The notes beneath the pieces are model-generated. The model was not told the DNA's origin. It saw only the letters and a list, made by a program, of their open reading frames with translations, and did no database searches. Positions 1 through 10,895 of a stretch of 64,000 nucleotides of DNA are shown here, one piece after another. The stretch lies in the NCBI GenBank assembly GCA_011037195.1, contig JAAEAF010000217.1:275656-339655 (forward strand). Reading direction: 5' to 3'. Source of the DNA: Triatoma infestans. Lineage: Eukaryota > Arthropoda > Insecta > Hemiptera > Reduviidae. How positions within the stretch are numbered: the stretch's first letter is position 1; each line of letters begins with the position of its first letter. The position numbers were made by a program, and so were the translations under genes.

Positions 1-434
1 ATTTCCCCACACTCTTAAACCCTTCTTTTTCTAAAAAAATTTATTCACTTTCCGTCTAGCTCTCGCCTGTGCAAATTGACCTTCCGCTTCTTTCTAAGCA
101 GTTAGTAGTGTGTGTACTTTTATTTCGCCTTAATATTTACTCGCCGTATTCGCACCTTTCGCCTTCGAATTGATATTTGTTATCTTCGAAAGACACAAGT
201 CGCGTCTTTCCTCGCCATCATCTGGAGAGTCACTCACCTTTCGCACCTGGGCTCTTCTAACACCATCAGCCGCTTCAACAGCAGCGTCATCCGCTTCCAC
301 GGAGCACTCTAACTCCCTTCCTTTCACCTGATATCCTTTCTTTCGCCGACACACACACACCCACTTCCTCCTTCTTCAGTCAGCCTATAGGTTCAGCGTT
401 ACGCCCTCAACTCATCACTCACCGTCAACAAAGG
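1..434 (+). other. possible 5' non-coding exon with splice donor
   Basis: This block is less AT-rich than the DNA that follows, is pyrimidine-rich, and ends in AAAGG followed by GTAAGT at 429-439, an excellent match to a U1-type splice donor. It has no long open frame; short frames run through it on both strands with no recognisable domain. The picture fits a 5' untranslated exon of a gene reading rightward whose next exon would lie beyond the recognisable part of the window, but no acceptor or coding exon can be matched to it. It could equally be the leader of an unrecognised transposon. Confidence 0.25.
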
Positions 435-535
435 GTAAGTCGCATTTTCATTTTTTTTGCACTGTCTTTCATTTCGCTTCTCGGCGTACGTTCGCCACCG
501 CACCTTGGGTGTCTGCCGCGCAGACAATCCCTATG

Positions 536-735
536 TTTCATATTTGTGCAATTGGCATTCCAAGTTTAAAGAAAATCATTGGAGCCGTTTTAGAGAAAAT
601 TTAAAAAAAAACTAAACGAACTTGAATTTAGATTTTTTTAAGAATCTTGTAGTGTAAAGTCACACTTCCCGGTTAATCGTTTCTTTTTTTCAAATTTGGA
701 ACTCTTACAATGCATGTAATAAATAATATAACACA
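536..735 (+). repeat. RpA relic (two partial tandem units)
   Basis: The sequence reads as the RpA unit in + orientation: a segment like CAAGTTTAAAGAAAATC, then GAGCC, then GAGAAAAT, followed by a cACTTCCcGG segment and TTCAAATTTGGAA. Both halves match the intact copies at 30693 and 32131 in order and spacing. It is strongly diverged, with no terminal hairpin left. Confidence 0.55.
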
Positions 736-1644
736 TACAATGAAAAACGTATAACACGAAAACGCTCAACATGAAAAATCGGTTAACACGTAATCATACT
801 GCGGTCCCGACAAAATACTGTGTAATTTCATACATTTTTTTTCGTTTAACAAGAAAGATTTCGCTTTTCAGACGAACAAAATATACCTGTTTCCTGCAGT
901 CACATCGTCACGCAGATTTTTTGGCTTATTTTTTTTTTTTTCGTTAGACGGAACAAAATAAACAATGGCTGCTACTGTTGCTAGGTTTCCGCTTGTCTTT
1001 GACTAGGTAAAGGCACCGCCATTGTCAAAATATTTTAGTTAGTTTTGGAATTCGGTAAATTTTGTGTTAAAATCAGGGAATTTTGTGTTTTTTTTGTAAT
1101 TTTAATATATAAACTTATTTTTTTACATGTACAATGGCACAGAAATCGGGATGTAAACAAACCGCTATTCTATCGTTTAATACGAAATTCTTCTAACACG
1201 AAAAAATATTTCGGTCCCCTTAGTTTTGTGTTAAACGTTTTTCACTGTACTAGAACTACAAATTATAAATAAATGTTACTTTACATGAAAGGTTAATGTC
1301 GTAGCTTCTCCAGAATTCTCAATCATTTTACTGGAATAATCCATCAAATAAAAGTGATGAGCATTTATAATATATATTATTAAAAAAACTCAAACCATAT
1401 CTGTCATATGGCAGTTGCATCATGCGTAGAATTCGTTTTTGTTTTCTTTTTAACACATTTGGAAATTGATTGATGAAATTGAACAATGAAAATTGATTGA
1501 TTCAAAGACACTTGAATTATTGTGGCACATTCTTTTTTCTTTTTTTTATTTTCTTTCTTTACAAAATCTGGTTCAAAACCGGTAATACATAAAATTGGAC
1601 GATGTTAACTGAAATAACTGACGATATTTTTACAATCTAATTGT
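736..1644. other. AT-rich stretch without recognised gene
   Basis: No open frame above 75 codons and no domain. Short words such as aacacga recur near 755, 785 and 1195, each followed by a CGGTCCC-like word (793, 1211), which suggests an old dispersed repeat, but the matches are too short to define one. Confidence 0.4.
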
Positions 1645-1930
1645 GCAAATTCTGCATTATATGTGCATCTCTTTGCGGAGCCACTTTGCAAGAAATGCGG
1701 GCAAAAGTATGAGGCATTGTTTCACCTTCTTGGAGAAAGCGTGCATTATGCTCGCAGACGATCCCTGAAATTTGGCACTCACATTCTGGAGCCGAAGGTG
1801 GGATCAGAAACTTCACCCGCCTCAGCACTAGCCTCGTTAATGATACAGAACTGATGTGAGGTGTTCTACGGAGTGTACAAGGGCCCAGCCGTGGTCAAAG
1901 TGCTGAACCTCTTTGGAGGCCCCGAGATCT
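1645..1930 (+). mobile_element. LINE 3' end fragment (zinc-knuckle C-terminus)
   Basis: A frame at 1663-1854 encodes the extreme C-terminus of a LINE reverse transcriptase protein. The segment LCKKCGQKYEALFHLLGE has the Cys-x2-Cys-x8-His spacing of the knuckle that ends many insect LINE ORF2 proteins, but the fourth ligand is Ser where Cys is expected. About 70 bases of GC-richer 3' UTR follow. Everything upstream of the knuckle is missing. RNase H-bearing insect LINEs such as the one at 15990 have the same C-terminal motif, so that group is the likely source. It is too short to code for anything. Confidence 0.6.
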
Positions 1931-1954
1931 AAAATATAACAGAACTATGTAAAT

Positions 1955-2254
1955 AGTCTTGGCCGGTAGCAAGTCAAAAATTGGCCACAAAATCCCTGCG
2001 GGGCAGATCAGAAGGGATCTTATTTTTCGAGCCATCTATACAAAATAGGAATTAAGCCTACCCCACTTTGCCTACTATGCGACTCTGTTGAAATTATGAA
2101 CTCAGACCATTTCCAAGTCTGCAAAGCTTTTTTTGCAAATCATATAATGTAAAGAACGCAGCCTGGCATCACAGATCCCTACTTTATTGGGCGCCGTCAG
2201 AAAGAAGATGGGCGAAACGCCCGACACTAGCAAAGGATAAAAAAAAAAAAAAAT
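1955..2254 (+). mobile_element. second LINE 3' end fragment with poly(A)
   Basis: One frame reads through a CysxxCys...His...Cys cluster (LCLLCDSVEIMNSDHFQVC, 2057-2113), then a basic C-terminal tail interrupted by a stop and at least one frameshift, and then a run of 15 A at 2239-2253. This is the 3' end of a 5'-truncated LINE of a different family from the fragment just upstream. No clear TSD was found. A second A-run with an AATAAA-like word at 2298-2319 suggests another retroposed tail beside it. Confidence 0.5.
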
Positions 2255-2415
2255 CTGTCCTAGATATCTTGCAAAAATGTTTTTTTATGTTTCATCAATA
2301 AATAAAAAAAAAAAAAAAATCGATGTAATGTAGGGGTAGACAGAATGCGCGCGTGTCGTTTTTCAGATATCTTTTATTTTGTTTTATTTTATTTCATGCT
2401 AAATTAATTTTTATT

Positions 2416-3902
2416 ACTTTCTCTTACTCCTAGTAAGAGGAAGTATTGTGATCGTGTCAAATTTTCGATATCGATTTTCACCGGAAATATCCGTTTGAGG
2501 TCCCCTGAGTCCAAAAAAGTGGTTTTTGCAAATGGTCTGTGTGTGTGTGTGTGGTGTTGTGTGTGTGTGTGTGTCTGTGCGTGTGTGTGTCTGTGCGTCT
2601 GTGTATGTATGTGAACAGCATAGCTCAAAAACGAAAAACCGTAGAATGTTGAAACTTGATATTCCGTCTAGGTATCATCATGGCATCTGACAGTGGGTCA
2701 CCTGTCAAAATTCCTCAAGCGGAAGTACCACTTTACTTGGTGGTTTTTTTACGTTTTTGCAATTTTCTCAAAAATGCCTCCAACGATTTTCTTCAAACTT
2801 GCTATATCAACTACACATACAAAGAGCTACAACTTTTATTTGAAACATTTCTCTGGGAAAACTCATTTAAGGCCACTTATGAAGGAGGGTGGGGTTCGAT
2901 ATTGGGTTTTCACTGGAAATATCCGTTGTGAGGTCCCCTGAGTACAAAAATGAGGTCCCCTGAGTCCTAGAAAGTGGTTTTTAGCAAATGGTCTGTGTGT
3001 GTGTGTGTGTGTGTGTCTGTGTGTCCGTGTGTCTGTGTATGTATGTGAACAGCATAGCTCAAAAACGAAAAACCGTAGAAGGTTGAAACTCGATTCCGTC
3101 TAGGTATCACCATGGCATCTGACAGTGGGCCACCTGTCAACATTCCTCAACCGGAAGTACCACTTTACTTAGAGGCTTTTTTACGTTTTTGCAATTTTCT
3201 CAAAAATGCCTCCAACGATTTTCTTCAAACTTGGTATATCATCTACACATACAAAGAGCTACAACTTTTATTTGAAACATTTCTCTGGGAAAATTCATTT
3301 AAGGCCACTTATGGGGGAGGGTGGGGTTCGATATTGGGTTTTCATTGGGTATTGGGTTAGGTTTCCATCTACAGTGCAATTTCAGTGTATTAGACAATTC
3401 TCACAACTAAATAATCAGATTTAACTATGTTGTTGAAATTCCGAGCTTGAAACAATTATGATAACCGAAAGTGCGTTTACTTTACCACTTCACTTAATGA
3501 TTTATTCTCTTTGTTGCATTGTTCTCACAACTGGCTCCGACGATTTCCTTCACGCTACCAATATAAACTCGCCATGCAAACATCTACAACTTTTATTTAA
3601 ACCATTTCTCTGGCAACATTCTTCAAATGACGCTTTTAGGGGAGGCCTGGGCTTATGTTTTCCTCTAAAGTGCTCTCACAGTTGATTATACCATTCTAGC
3701 ATCCAGCCATAATTACATAGCACTACATCGGTGGCTGAACTTCCGAGTTTCAAGACAATTAGTAAACCGGAAGTGCGCCTTTACTAAACAGAGCAGTTTT
3801 TCCCGCTTTCGATGGATTTCATTACATTTGGTACACAAAACTATAAAATTTGTCACTTCTACTCTTGAGAACTGGAGAGTTGTGTGAGTGTTTCACACCA
3901 GA
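2416..3902 (-). repeat. RpA copy, with head region duplicated
   Basis: In + strand reading it starts ACTTTCTCTTACTCCTAGTA (terminal hairpin) and ends at the complement of the TCTGGTGTGA terminus. It is longer (1.49 kb) than other copies because the 'aggtcccctgagt' head segment with its GT microsatellite and the first tandem unit occur twice (2480-2900 and 2908-3330), consistent with an internal tandem duplication or unequal exchange. Small frames inside it are by-products of the repeat and have no protein similarity I recognise. A further truncated RpA head follows at 3917-3942. Confidence 0.85.
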
Positions 3903-4244
3903 TTTTTTTTTTTATTACTTTCTCTTATAGTAATCGTGTCAATTTTTATAATAAATAGTAATTATATATATGAGAAAGGTATAAAATAATGAAAAATATA
4001 GTTTTATATTGGTATAATTAATATTTACAGGGTGATAAACGGTGTTCATTGCTGATGTTCAAGATTACGTATCAATATATAAGGTAAATCAAGTCAGACA
4101 TCTTCAGAGTATTGTGAGTCTAAAATAAAAATACCTTCACATTATAATTAGAAAACGTTTGCTTTTTCGTTCGGTTTTTAAACTGGTTAGGGGGCCTTTG
4201 AAAAAACTTATTCTACGTTACAAAAAAAGAAAAAAGAAATTGAA

Positions 4245-4559
4245 CTATTTATAAGAAAATCAGTACAACTGAAAAAAAAAATTTTTCTGAAAAATTCCAC
4301 TTTTGCTTGAAACATTTGAACGAGACCTTCCGATCAGATACGATAGCGATATCTAAACGAAATATCAAGTTTAAAACTTTCTGCAGTTTTCCGGTTTTGA
4401 AATATTCTATTAAGCACAACGTACACTTAGATACACACAGATAATGCACTAAAAAAAAAAAAAATATTCCGTAATCAGAACCCCATGAAAAATATATTTT
4501 CGGTGAAAATATGAATATTGAAAATTTCATGTGAGCTCAATACTTTGTTTCTAAGGAGT
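4245..4559 (+). repeat. RpA relic hosting a LINE in its terminal hairpin
   Basis: The 3' half of a diverged + oriented RpA: ctaaacgaaatatcaagttt (4353-4372), a short CA-containing stretch, a cGGTGAAAAT word and GATATTGAAAATTT-like end. The terminal hairpin is eroded to tttctaaggagta and the R1-like LINE has inserted inside it, so the last bases continue after 5868. Confidence 0.6.
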
Positions 4560-5855
4560 TTTTTTTTTTTTTTGATGGGTGAAATGCGTTTACGCACGCA
4601 GAGACCCTGCAGTGCCGGACTCCCAAATCGGACTACCGGCTAGAACACCCCCCTGCTGCTAGGCCTAGCCTGGATTCACTGGTGACCAGTACTACATCAG
4701 AACTAGGCCTCTGTCTTTACCCATTGGGTATCTCCCTCGATATTACCTCACTTGGCAGTCATCCAGGTCCTGCTTCTTCCGCTGAAGAATGTCCCTGGCG
4801 TACCTAACTACAGTCTGCCAGTTGGCCTCACTGGCCAGCACCGCCTCGACTATGGTATCTGGGAACTGTCGCCCAAGCACCGCCTCGAGATCACCTCTCA
4901 GCCGTTCCCATCGACCGCAGGAGAAAAATGTGTGGGAAGCATCGTCTTTACTGCCGGGGCAGTAAAGGCATACCTCATCCTCTACCTTTCCCATCTTTTT
5001 CAGGTACGCCCTGAAATAGCCATGCCCGCTCAGGAGTTGTGTGACGTAAAAGTCCACTTCCCCATGTGGCCTCTTCGTCCATGACTTTAAGTCTCTAATC
5101 AGCCGAGCGGTCCAACGGCCACGCTGATCATCCTCCCAGGAAGTCTGCCACCTCCGGAAAGTCCGATTCCTCTCCTCCCTGGAGAGAACCCCTTTACTCC
5201 CTTCTGCCTTCCTTTCGTAAAGTACCTTACGTTCCCTTGCAAGCAGTGCAATCGGGATCACTCCGGCTATCACTAGAACCGCTGGCTAGACACCGTGCGG
5301 TATGCAGAGGCAATCCTTAGCGCACCAAGCCGCTACACTCGAGCCATTCTTTTTCTGTATGCCTCCTTATCTAGAGCGTCCGCCCATACCTCAGCTCCGT
5401 AAAGGAGTATCGAGTGCGCCACACTCATTAGCACTCGGCGTGTACTGGCCCGGGGGCCGCCAACATTCGCCATCAGCCTGCTCAGGGATGCAACACTCTT
5501 CGCGACCTTATCCGCCGCGTGCATACCGAAGCTCAGCTTAGTATCAATCGTGAAACCCAGATAGTTGGCAGTGCCCCTAGAGGCCACGACCTCTTCTCCG
5601 ATACGCCAAGGTATACTCGTGGGAATCCTCTTTTTTGTCAGGACCACGATCTCTGTTTTGGACAATGCCAATGACAGTCCGTGCTCCACCATCCAACCAT
5701 TAACGATGCGCATCACCCTATTCAATTTTAGTTGGGCTTTTTCGACATCGCGGGCGGCAACAATGCTGCCAAGTCGTCTGCGTAGCCAACCAACATTGTC
5801 TCATCTGGCATCTCCTGTCTAAGCAGGCTGTCATACGTCACATTCCAGAGATCCG
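4560..5855 (-). mobile_element. 5'-truncated R1-clade-like LINE
   Basis: The element reads right to left. At its 5' end (5855-5730) the frame gives ...DLWN...YDSLL...GYADDLAAL, the catalytic YADD box of reverse transcriptase, then the thumb region (5725-5333), and finally a C-terminal part (5273-4743) with Cys102, Cys105, His114, Cys119 of the 176-residue frame forming a Cys-x2-Cys-x8-His-x4-Cys knuckle. No RNase H lies between, which suits R1. Everything upstream of the YADD motif, including the endonuclease and the rest of RT, is absent, as expected from incomplete target-primed reverse transcription. It is dead: a frameshift just after YADD, a TAG near 5333, and another frameshift near 5290. 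The 3' end is an A-run (T on the + strand, 4559-4574). A perfect 13-bp TSD, gtttctaaggagt, flanks it (4547-4559 and 5856-5868). The target was an RpA relic. Confidence 0.9.
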
Positions 5856-5867
5856 GTTTCTAAGGAG

Positions 5868-5868
<1 letters not shown>

Positions 5869-5900
<32 letters not shown>

Positions 5901-5963
5901 AAGTAATAAAATAATAATAATAATATTAATAATATTAACAATAATAATCAAATAATAATAATA
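5869..5963. repeat. AAT microsatellite
   Basis: An impure (AAT)n tract of about 90 bases directly follows the right TSD of the R1-like LINE. It belongs to the pre-insertion target, because the LINE's own A-tail is at the opposite end. Confidence 0.9.
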
Positions 5964-6712
5964 ATTCCTTATAATCTATTTTATAGCGGGAGAACACCAA
6001 TCATTGTACAATTAAAATTACATTACTACCAGGCCAGTCTTAATTTACATGTAAATTGTTCAGTTAGTGTTCTGGCTTATTGCCAACCATGATTGGACAA
6101 TGGAAAAAAAAAAGGAAGTATTTTCTACCAATTTTCAGCTTGTTATTATTAAATTTTCCCATGAAATAAATATTAAAATTCATCACTAATAAAAAATAAA
6201 CCTTTTTATGTTAAGTTATTTGATTTAAAATAAATTGTACATTATATAATATCTGTTCGTGGATTTTTTTTTTAATAATGCTCCGAGAGATATACTTTTT
6301 ATACAATTATGTAATTTTTTTTTACAATGAATTCACTATTGCCAATCGATCCGTGAAGGTAATATTGTGTACAATGATAAGGGAAGAATACATTTTCCTA
6401 AAGAATTTTAAGAAATGTTTTTGCGACTGGAGACTATATGGTTCTAAACTCATGTCCGACTGGAGCTTAACTCGCTTTACAGCTGTAATGGATTGTCGTG
6501 ACGTATTTTGGCGTACCATGCCGTGCAACATAATCACCAAGGCACTACCCAAAAGTTTCTTCATTCTGTACATCACATGAAGTATGACATATCTTCACCT
6601 GTTAGCAGAGAAAGTGATCAACCACGCTAACACCCCAGATAGCAGGAAGGAGAAGTTAAGAAGCAATAGGGGAGTTGTGAAAGCGTATATAAATGTGCGC
6701 TACACTTAACTA
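5964..6712. other. no recognised gene
   Basis: Overlapping short frames on both strands at 6278-6580 (100 and 84 codons) show no domain, and the two frames largely mirror one another. 6595-6712 is target DNA for the SINE that follows. I see no promoter or RNA gene here. Confidence 0.4.
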
Positions 6713-7134
6713 GGAGTAGGTTGTTGTAGGGGATTATCGCACTGTGACGTGGAAGATCCATTGTGCCCCCAGGAGCCTTCTCAGTGCATTGCCGGCCTGT
6801 TCTCTAGCTACAGACAACACTGCCCATCCACCTGCCAGTAAATTGTAGAGCTCCTAGGAAGAGAAAATCTAAGCTTGCTGGGTTCAAATCCGAGACCTCT
6901 GGTTGGTAGTCCAGCGCGCTACCACTAAGCTAATCCCTTCCTTCTCTCTTTGCTTACGCCAATAACTAGCGACGGAGACCCTAGTTTGTGTATTGTGTTT
7001 GTCCTTGTCTGCAAAGTGTAGAGTGCATGCAGTTTAAATGTATTGTGTACTGTTCTGATGAAGTGCGTGGAGTACTGAGCCGTGCGGTCGCTACTCCCCA
7101 AGTAATTGCATGCAACAGATACCCCTTGCGTGCA
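6713..7134 (-). mobile_element. SINE-A copy, complete, with TSD
   Basis: Read on the minus strand: about 200 bases of conserved upstream sequence starting near GCAAGGGGTATCTGTTGCA, then a tRNA-like head with A box (TTAGCTTAGTGGTAGCG) and B box (GGATTTGAACCC), the shared SINE body (TCTCTTCCTAGGAGCTC), and a tail GGGGCACAATGGATC...CAGTG. The 12-bp repeats tacacttaacta (6701-6712) and tacactcaacta (7135-7146) flank it, with one mismatch. The upstream block is shared with copies at 25421 and 53989, so it belongs to the mobile unit. RNA polymerase III transcription is expected from the A and B boxes but would start inside the unit. Confidence 0.85.
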
Positions 7135-7359
7135 TACACTCAACTAAGATCGTACCATCGGCCGGTGTTTATGCGTTTGAATGTTAGTTGGGCGAATGTG
7201 TACCGGACGATTTCGTGCATATCTAGCAAAGGCAAGAAATGAATGTGAAATGGGATGTGTGGAAGTAAATGGCCATGGATTCTTTAATGGATTATTTTGG
7301 AGCCAAGTTTCTTTGTATATGGTTTAGGAAGTCCAATCAACAGCAAGTGTATCCTATAT

Positions 7360-7430
7360 CATCCACAATAGATCTCTTAATGCAAATCGCAGTGGAATGA
7401 CGCTCCGCCCTCCCTGTCTGTCAATCTAAT
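7360..7430 (+). mobile_element. LINE 3' UTR fragment
   Basis: The words atccacaatagat (7361-7373) and tcgcagtggaatg (7387-7399) match, in order and at similar spacing, the 3' UTR of the RNase H LINEs ending at 15990 and 35614. No coding sequence remains upstream. It is either a very short 5'-truncated insertion or the end of an old one. Confidence 0.45.
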
Positions 7431-8119
7431 ATAAGTTTCTATCTATAATTTTTTTTTTTATAGAACATTTTCTTTCACTGCATTATAAAAATATCTAACA
7501 AATTTACAAGGTCATTTAAACATTGTTACAAATTAAAACATTATATAGCGCTAAAGGCTATAAATTTTCTAGGAATTTGTGGGAATTGTGGGTAACCAAA
7601 AGGTAGTGCGTTGGTAACTTTAACTGAAAGCAAAATGTTGCGGTGCTGTTTATATAACACTTAATTTTAATCTCTTCTTTTGAATAAATTGAATTTCACC
7701 AACATATTTAAGTTTCCATTATTTAATTAAACAAGTCTAAACATGTTATTAAATAAATGTTGTATTTCTTTTTTCTCTCTCTCTTTTTAATAATTTAAAT
7801 CATTACTTGTAACATTGTTAAAATTTGGTATCTTAGATTTGTATTAGTATATTAAATACACGATAGTAGTAAAGCAGATACGGTACGTGTAGTCTGATTG
7901 GTGGACAGCTTTAATGCTTTTCCTAAGAAAAGTCATGGTTTAATTCTTAAGCAACACCAATGTTGATGATTTTCTAGCATCGTGAGAAAAAGTAGATTTC
8001 AACAAATAGACTTGATAGCGAAGTTCAGAAAACAAAAGTGCAATAGGACACGAAGTCTATACTAAGAGCATTTACATAGTATTATATAAAAAAAAAAAAA
8101 AATTGCGCAATATATAAAA
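7431..8119. other. AT-rich DNA, nothing recognised
   Basis: No frame, knuckle motif, tRNA box or repeat end was recognised here; only homopolymer runs near 7450, 7770 and 8085. Confidence 0.4.
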
Positions 8120-8476
8120 ATCAGATGTGAAACACTCACACGACTTTCTCTTACCTCTAATTAAAATAATTTTAATCAAGAAATTTTCTTTGTGCAAAAT
8201 CGCACTTCCGGTTAACCGATTTTCTTCAAATTTGGAATTCGAACAAATGCTTTTAAATGTGTATTAATATTATGTTGGTGGCAAATATCATAATATATTA
8301 TGCTGAAGTGGTACTTCAGTATACTGTAATGAAAAAAAGCATACCGCTGTGTGTGATAAATAAAGTACCCTTCAAAACAGTGCTTGTCTATTAACCAATC
8401 AGGGTAGTAATACACATTCGTGAAAAGAGAAAGAAGTAAAGAAATTCGTGTGTGAATGATTCACACGGGCTTTTAT
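8120..8476 (+). repeat. short RpA-related element with inverted ends
   Basis: It opens with atgtgaaacactcacacgac (8125-8144) and closes with a near-complement, gtgtgtgaatgattcacacg (8448-8467), so both ends carry the RpA 5' hairpin in opposite orientation. Between them are a single unit start (cgcacttccggttaaccgat) and AT-rich filler. A normal RpA has two different ends. This looks like a foldback derivative or two head-to-head fragments. Confidence 0.55.
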
Positions 8477-9009
8477 TTAAGTCTAAGAATTCGAACATTA
8501 AACTATTTATTTTTAATATATTATTTTCAAAAAAATATTAATTAAAGAAATCCTACTCAGATATTTTTTTTTGTATTCAATTAAAAAAAAAAATAATAAT
8601 AATCAAAGAAATGAATTAATAAATTGAATAAAATGTAATTTTGTCATTTTTGTAAATACTATTCAAATTAAGGTTATTCTTTAAGTGTTATCGGCACTGT
8701 TGAAAAATGGAGATGTCAAAATGTCGCGACCAATAGGGCGATAGTCAAACCACCTTCCTCCACCCATTTTCCCGTTGCAACTTCAACTTGCTGCGCCTGT
8801 CATTGTAATATCGTTGCCCAAAACAAACCCACTGTCAGTCCAACTGAGATGTCAAATTCGTGATAAAACCGGTGATTTTGCAATACCCTTTTAATTTCCA
8901 ATATATACACACACACACACACACACACATACATACATACATACACATAAATCTAGAACAATATTACGGATTTATTGTTTGTTTGTGTTTTTTTTTCTTA
9001 TCTTTCATT
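8477..9009. other. no gene; CA microsatellite at 8889-8943
   Basis: A GC-richer patch at 8690-8880 has no long frame. A (CA)n then (CATA)n tract follows at 8889-8943. Confidence 0.5.
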
Positions 9010-9373
9010 AACAAAAGAAAGGAACTTCCTCTCGTTTTCCCTTCCTCCTCCCGCAATCGTAACTAGTTTTTTTAATCTATTTTTTTTTTTTTAATGGATC
9101 TGTAAAATATGGCAAAACAAATCTAAATTTCTAATTTCATCTAAATTCTAATTTCTAATAATCTAATGTTATCCTGGTTTAAATTTCTAATCATAAAAAT
9201 ATTGGTGTACTAAACTAATAAACCATCCTATAACCTATTATTTCAGAATATCTTAAGTATCAACTCATAAGATAGAAATTAAAGCAATAGGAGGGAAATA
9301 TAAATGGCAATATTATTTAAGAGTTGTGTCTGTGCACTTAAGTGGAGAGAGCAAGAAATGGCCAGTGAAGCTG
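9010..9373. repeat. left copy of a 364-bp direct repeat
   Basis: From aacaaaagaaagga through agtgaagctg the sequence is repeated at 9957-10323 with only scattered substitutions and poly(T) length changes. Its right edge is exactly where the LINE begins. Confidence 0.9.
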
Positions 9374-9956
9374 ATGAGACAGCTGATCAACTGGCCAGGA
9401 ACGGGGCTAACACTCCGTTCATTGGTCCAGAGCCGGTCCTGGGAATAACTGGCGGAGCAATTCGTGCAGCGATTAGAGAGTGGGGTCGCAGTAAGCATGA
9501 AGAGCTCTGGAGGAGAAGCCCGGGTGCTATACACAGTAAAAGGATGATGCCAGGACTGTGTAAACGAAGAACCCGAATGACCCTTGGTCTGAGTAGGAGC
9601 CAGATTTCTCTGGTGACGGGACTGTTTACGGGTCATGGCAGGTTCAGGAAACATCTGTACAAGGTAGGACTCATTCGAGCGGAACCCTTGTGCAGACTAT
9701 GTCAGGAAGAGGAGGAAACGGCCTCCCACCTGTTGTTCGATTGCGCTGCAATAATCAGATTGAGGTATGAAACCTTCGGTACTTTGCGACCTGAGGAGAT
9801 AGTAGCTCAAAACGACCTGGTGATGAAGGCTCTGAAACTCCTTAAGGAGGGAGGGTTTGTCTACTAGGAACCATCGGGGGTGGCACAATAAGCCTCTGTT
9901 GGCTGCAGTGCCGGGACATGGCCCACCCGAGATAGGATAATAATAATAATAATAAT
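9374..9956 (+). mobile_element. 5'-truncated RNase H-type LINE with (TAA)n tail
   Basis: The open frame 9304-9867 starts in flanking DNA; LINE-derived residues begin around residue 24. They cover the last part of an RNase H domain (ADQLARNG, the helix after its final catalytic Asp region), a linker with FIGPEP, and a knuckle with Cys130, Cys133, His142 and Cys147 (Cys-x2-Cys-x8-His-x4-Cys). The frame is intact to its stop. A ~70-base 3' UTR containing GTGGCACAATAA...GCAGTG and an (AAT)n tail at 9937-9956 follow. RNase H, knuckle and TAA-type tail together suggest the I superfamily of LINEs. It lies exactly between the two 364-bp direct repeats, which therefore look like an exceptionally long TSD. 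Confidence 0.85.
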
Positions 9957-10323
9957 AACAAAAGAAAGGAACTTCCTCTCGTTTTCCCTTCCTCCTCCCG
10001 CAATCGTAACTAGTTTTTTTTTAATCTTTTTTTTTTTTTTTTAAAGGATCTGTAAAATATGGCAAAACAAATCTAAATTTCTAATTTCATCTAAATTCTA
10101 ATTTCTAATAATCTAATGTTATCCTGCTTTAAGTTTCTAATCATAAAAATATTGGTGTACTAAACCAATAAACCATCCTACAACCTACTATTTCAGAATA
10201 TCTTAAGTATCAACTCTTAAGATAGAAATTAAAGCAATAGGAGGGAAATATAAATGGCAATATTATTTAAGAGTTGTGTCTATGCACTTAAGTGGAGAGA
10301 GCAAGAAATGGCCAGTGAAGCTG
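9957..10323. repeat. right copy of the 364-bp direct repeat
   Basis: It begins immediately after the (AAT)n tail and ends at agtgaagctg, after which unique target sequence (gtagcgagctatgg) continues. It differs from the left copy mainly by poly(T) length and a few substitutions such as tgtgcactt/tatgcactt. Confidence 0.9.
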
Positions 10324-10895
10324 GTAGCGAGCTATGGCTGTAGAGAAGGAGAAAGTGGTTAATCTAGACCTAGAGGGTGCCCATTATCAAGTCCAAGTTT
10401 TGATCGTAGAGGCTAATATCCTTTGAGATAAGATAATTAATTAATGAGCACGATACAGTTCAGCAGACAAGTTGAAAATAAAGTAATGTATAATGTTCGA
10501 CCGAAGAGGTTCTCTAGTTCAGGGCAAGTACCTGTCTTTCGACAGGTTGTCTATGCTCCGTCTGTCCGTCGTCCAAAGTATCTCCTGCTTCCTCTGTTCG
10601 GTCGCCTGTACACAGTGTTAATATTAGAGCGTCAAATCCTTTAAAACTTGAAAAAAAAATTCGTGGACGAGAGAATCCTCATACATGGTTCTAATACCCT
10701 GATGTCAAAACACGTTTTAGACTCGCTCTCCAAACTTCTTCGTATCCACTCAAAATTATATGGCACTACATCGATTAAGAAGGCTCCTTTATTTCTCATT
10801 ATTGAAGCCACAATGGACCCTACGGGACCGCCAAGCGTTCTAATCTGTACTGCATCCATACATCCAATCCAAAATTTTTCGTCATGTTTATAGAA
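10324..10895. other. no recognised gene
   Basis: Two opposed short frames (10648-10893, 81 codons +; 10641-10859, 72 codons -) overlap completely. Neither has a domain I recognise. The sequence is less AT-rich than its surroundings and could be part of an old gene or element. Confidence 0.35.

Noticed and set aside
2203..2224. gaagatgggcgaaacgcccgac, resembling the hammerhead-like stem and GAAA
   Set aside because: It lacks the CTGANGA box and palindromic stem III and lies in the basic C-terminal coding part of a LINE, where the similarity is best explained by chance.
2656..3424. Overlapping plus-strand frames of 72-91 codons with similar sequence
   Set aside because: They are repeated translations of RpA tandem units, occur in several frames, and have no family similarity.
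10641..10893. Possible host exon with 72-81-codon opposed frames
   Set aside because: No domain, splice sites or conservation visible from the sequence alone, and both strands are equally open.
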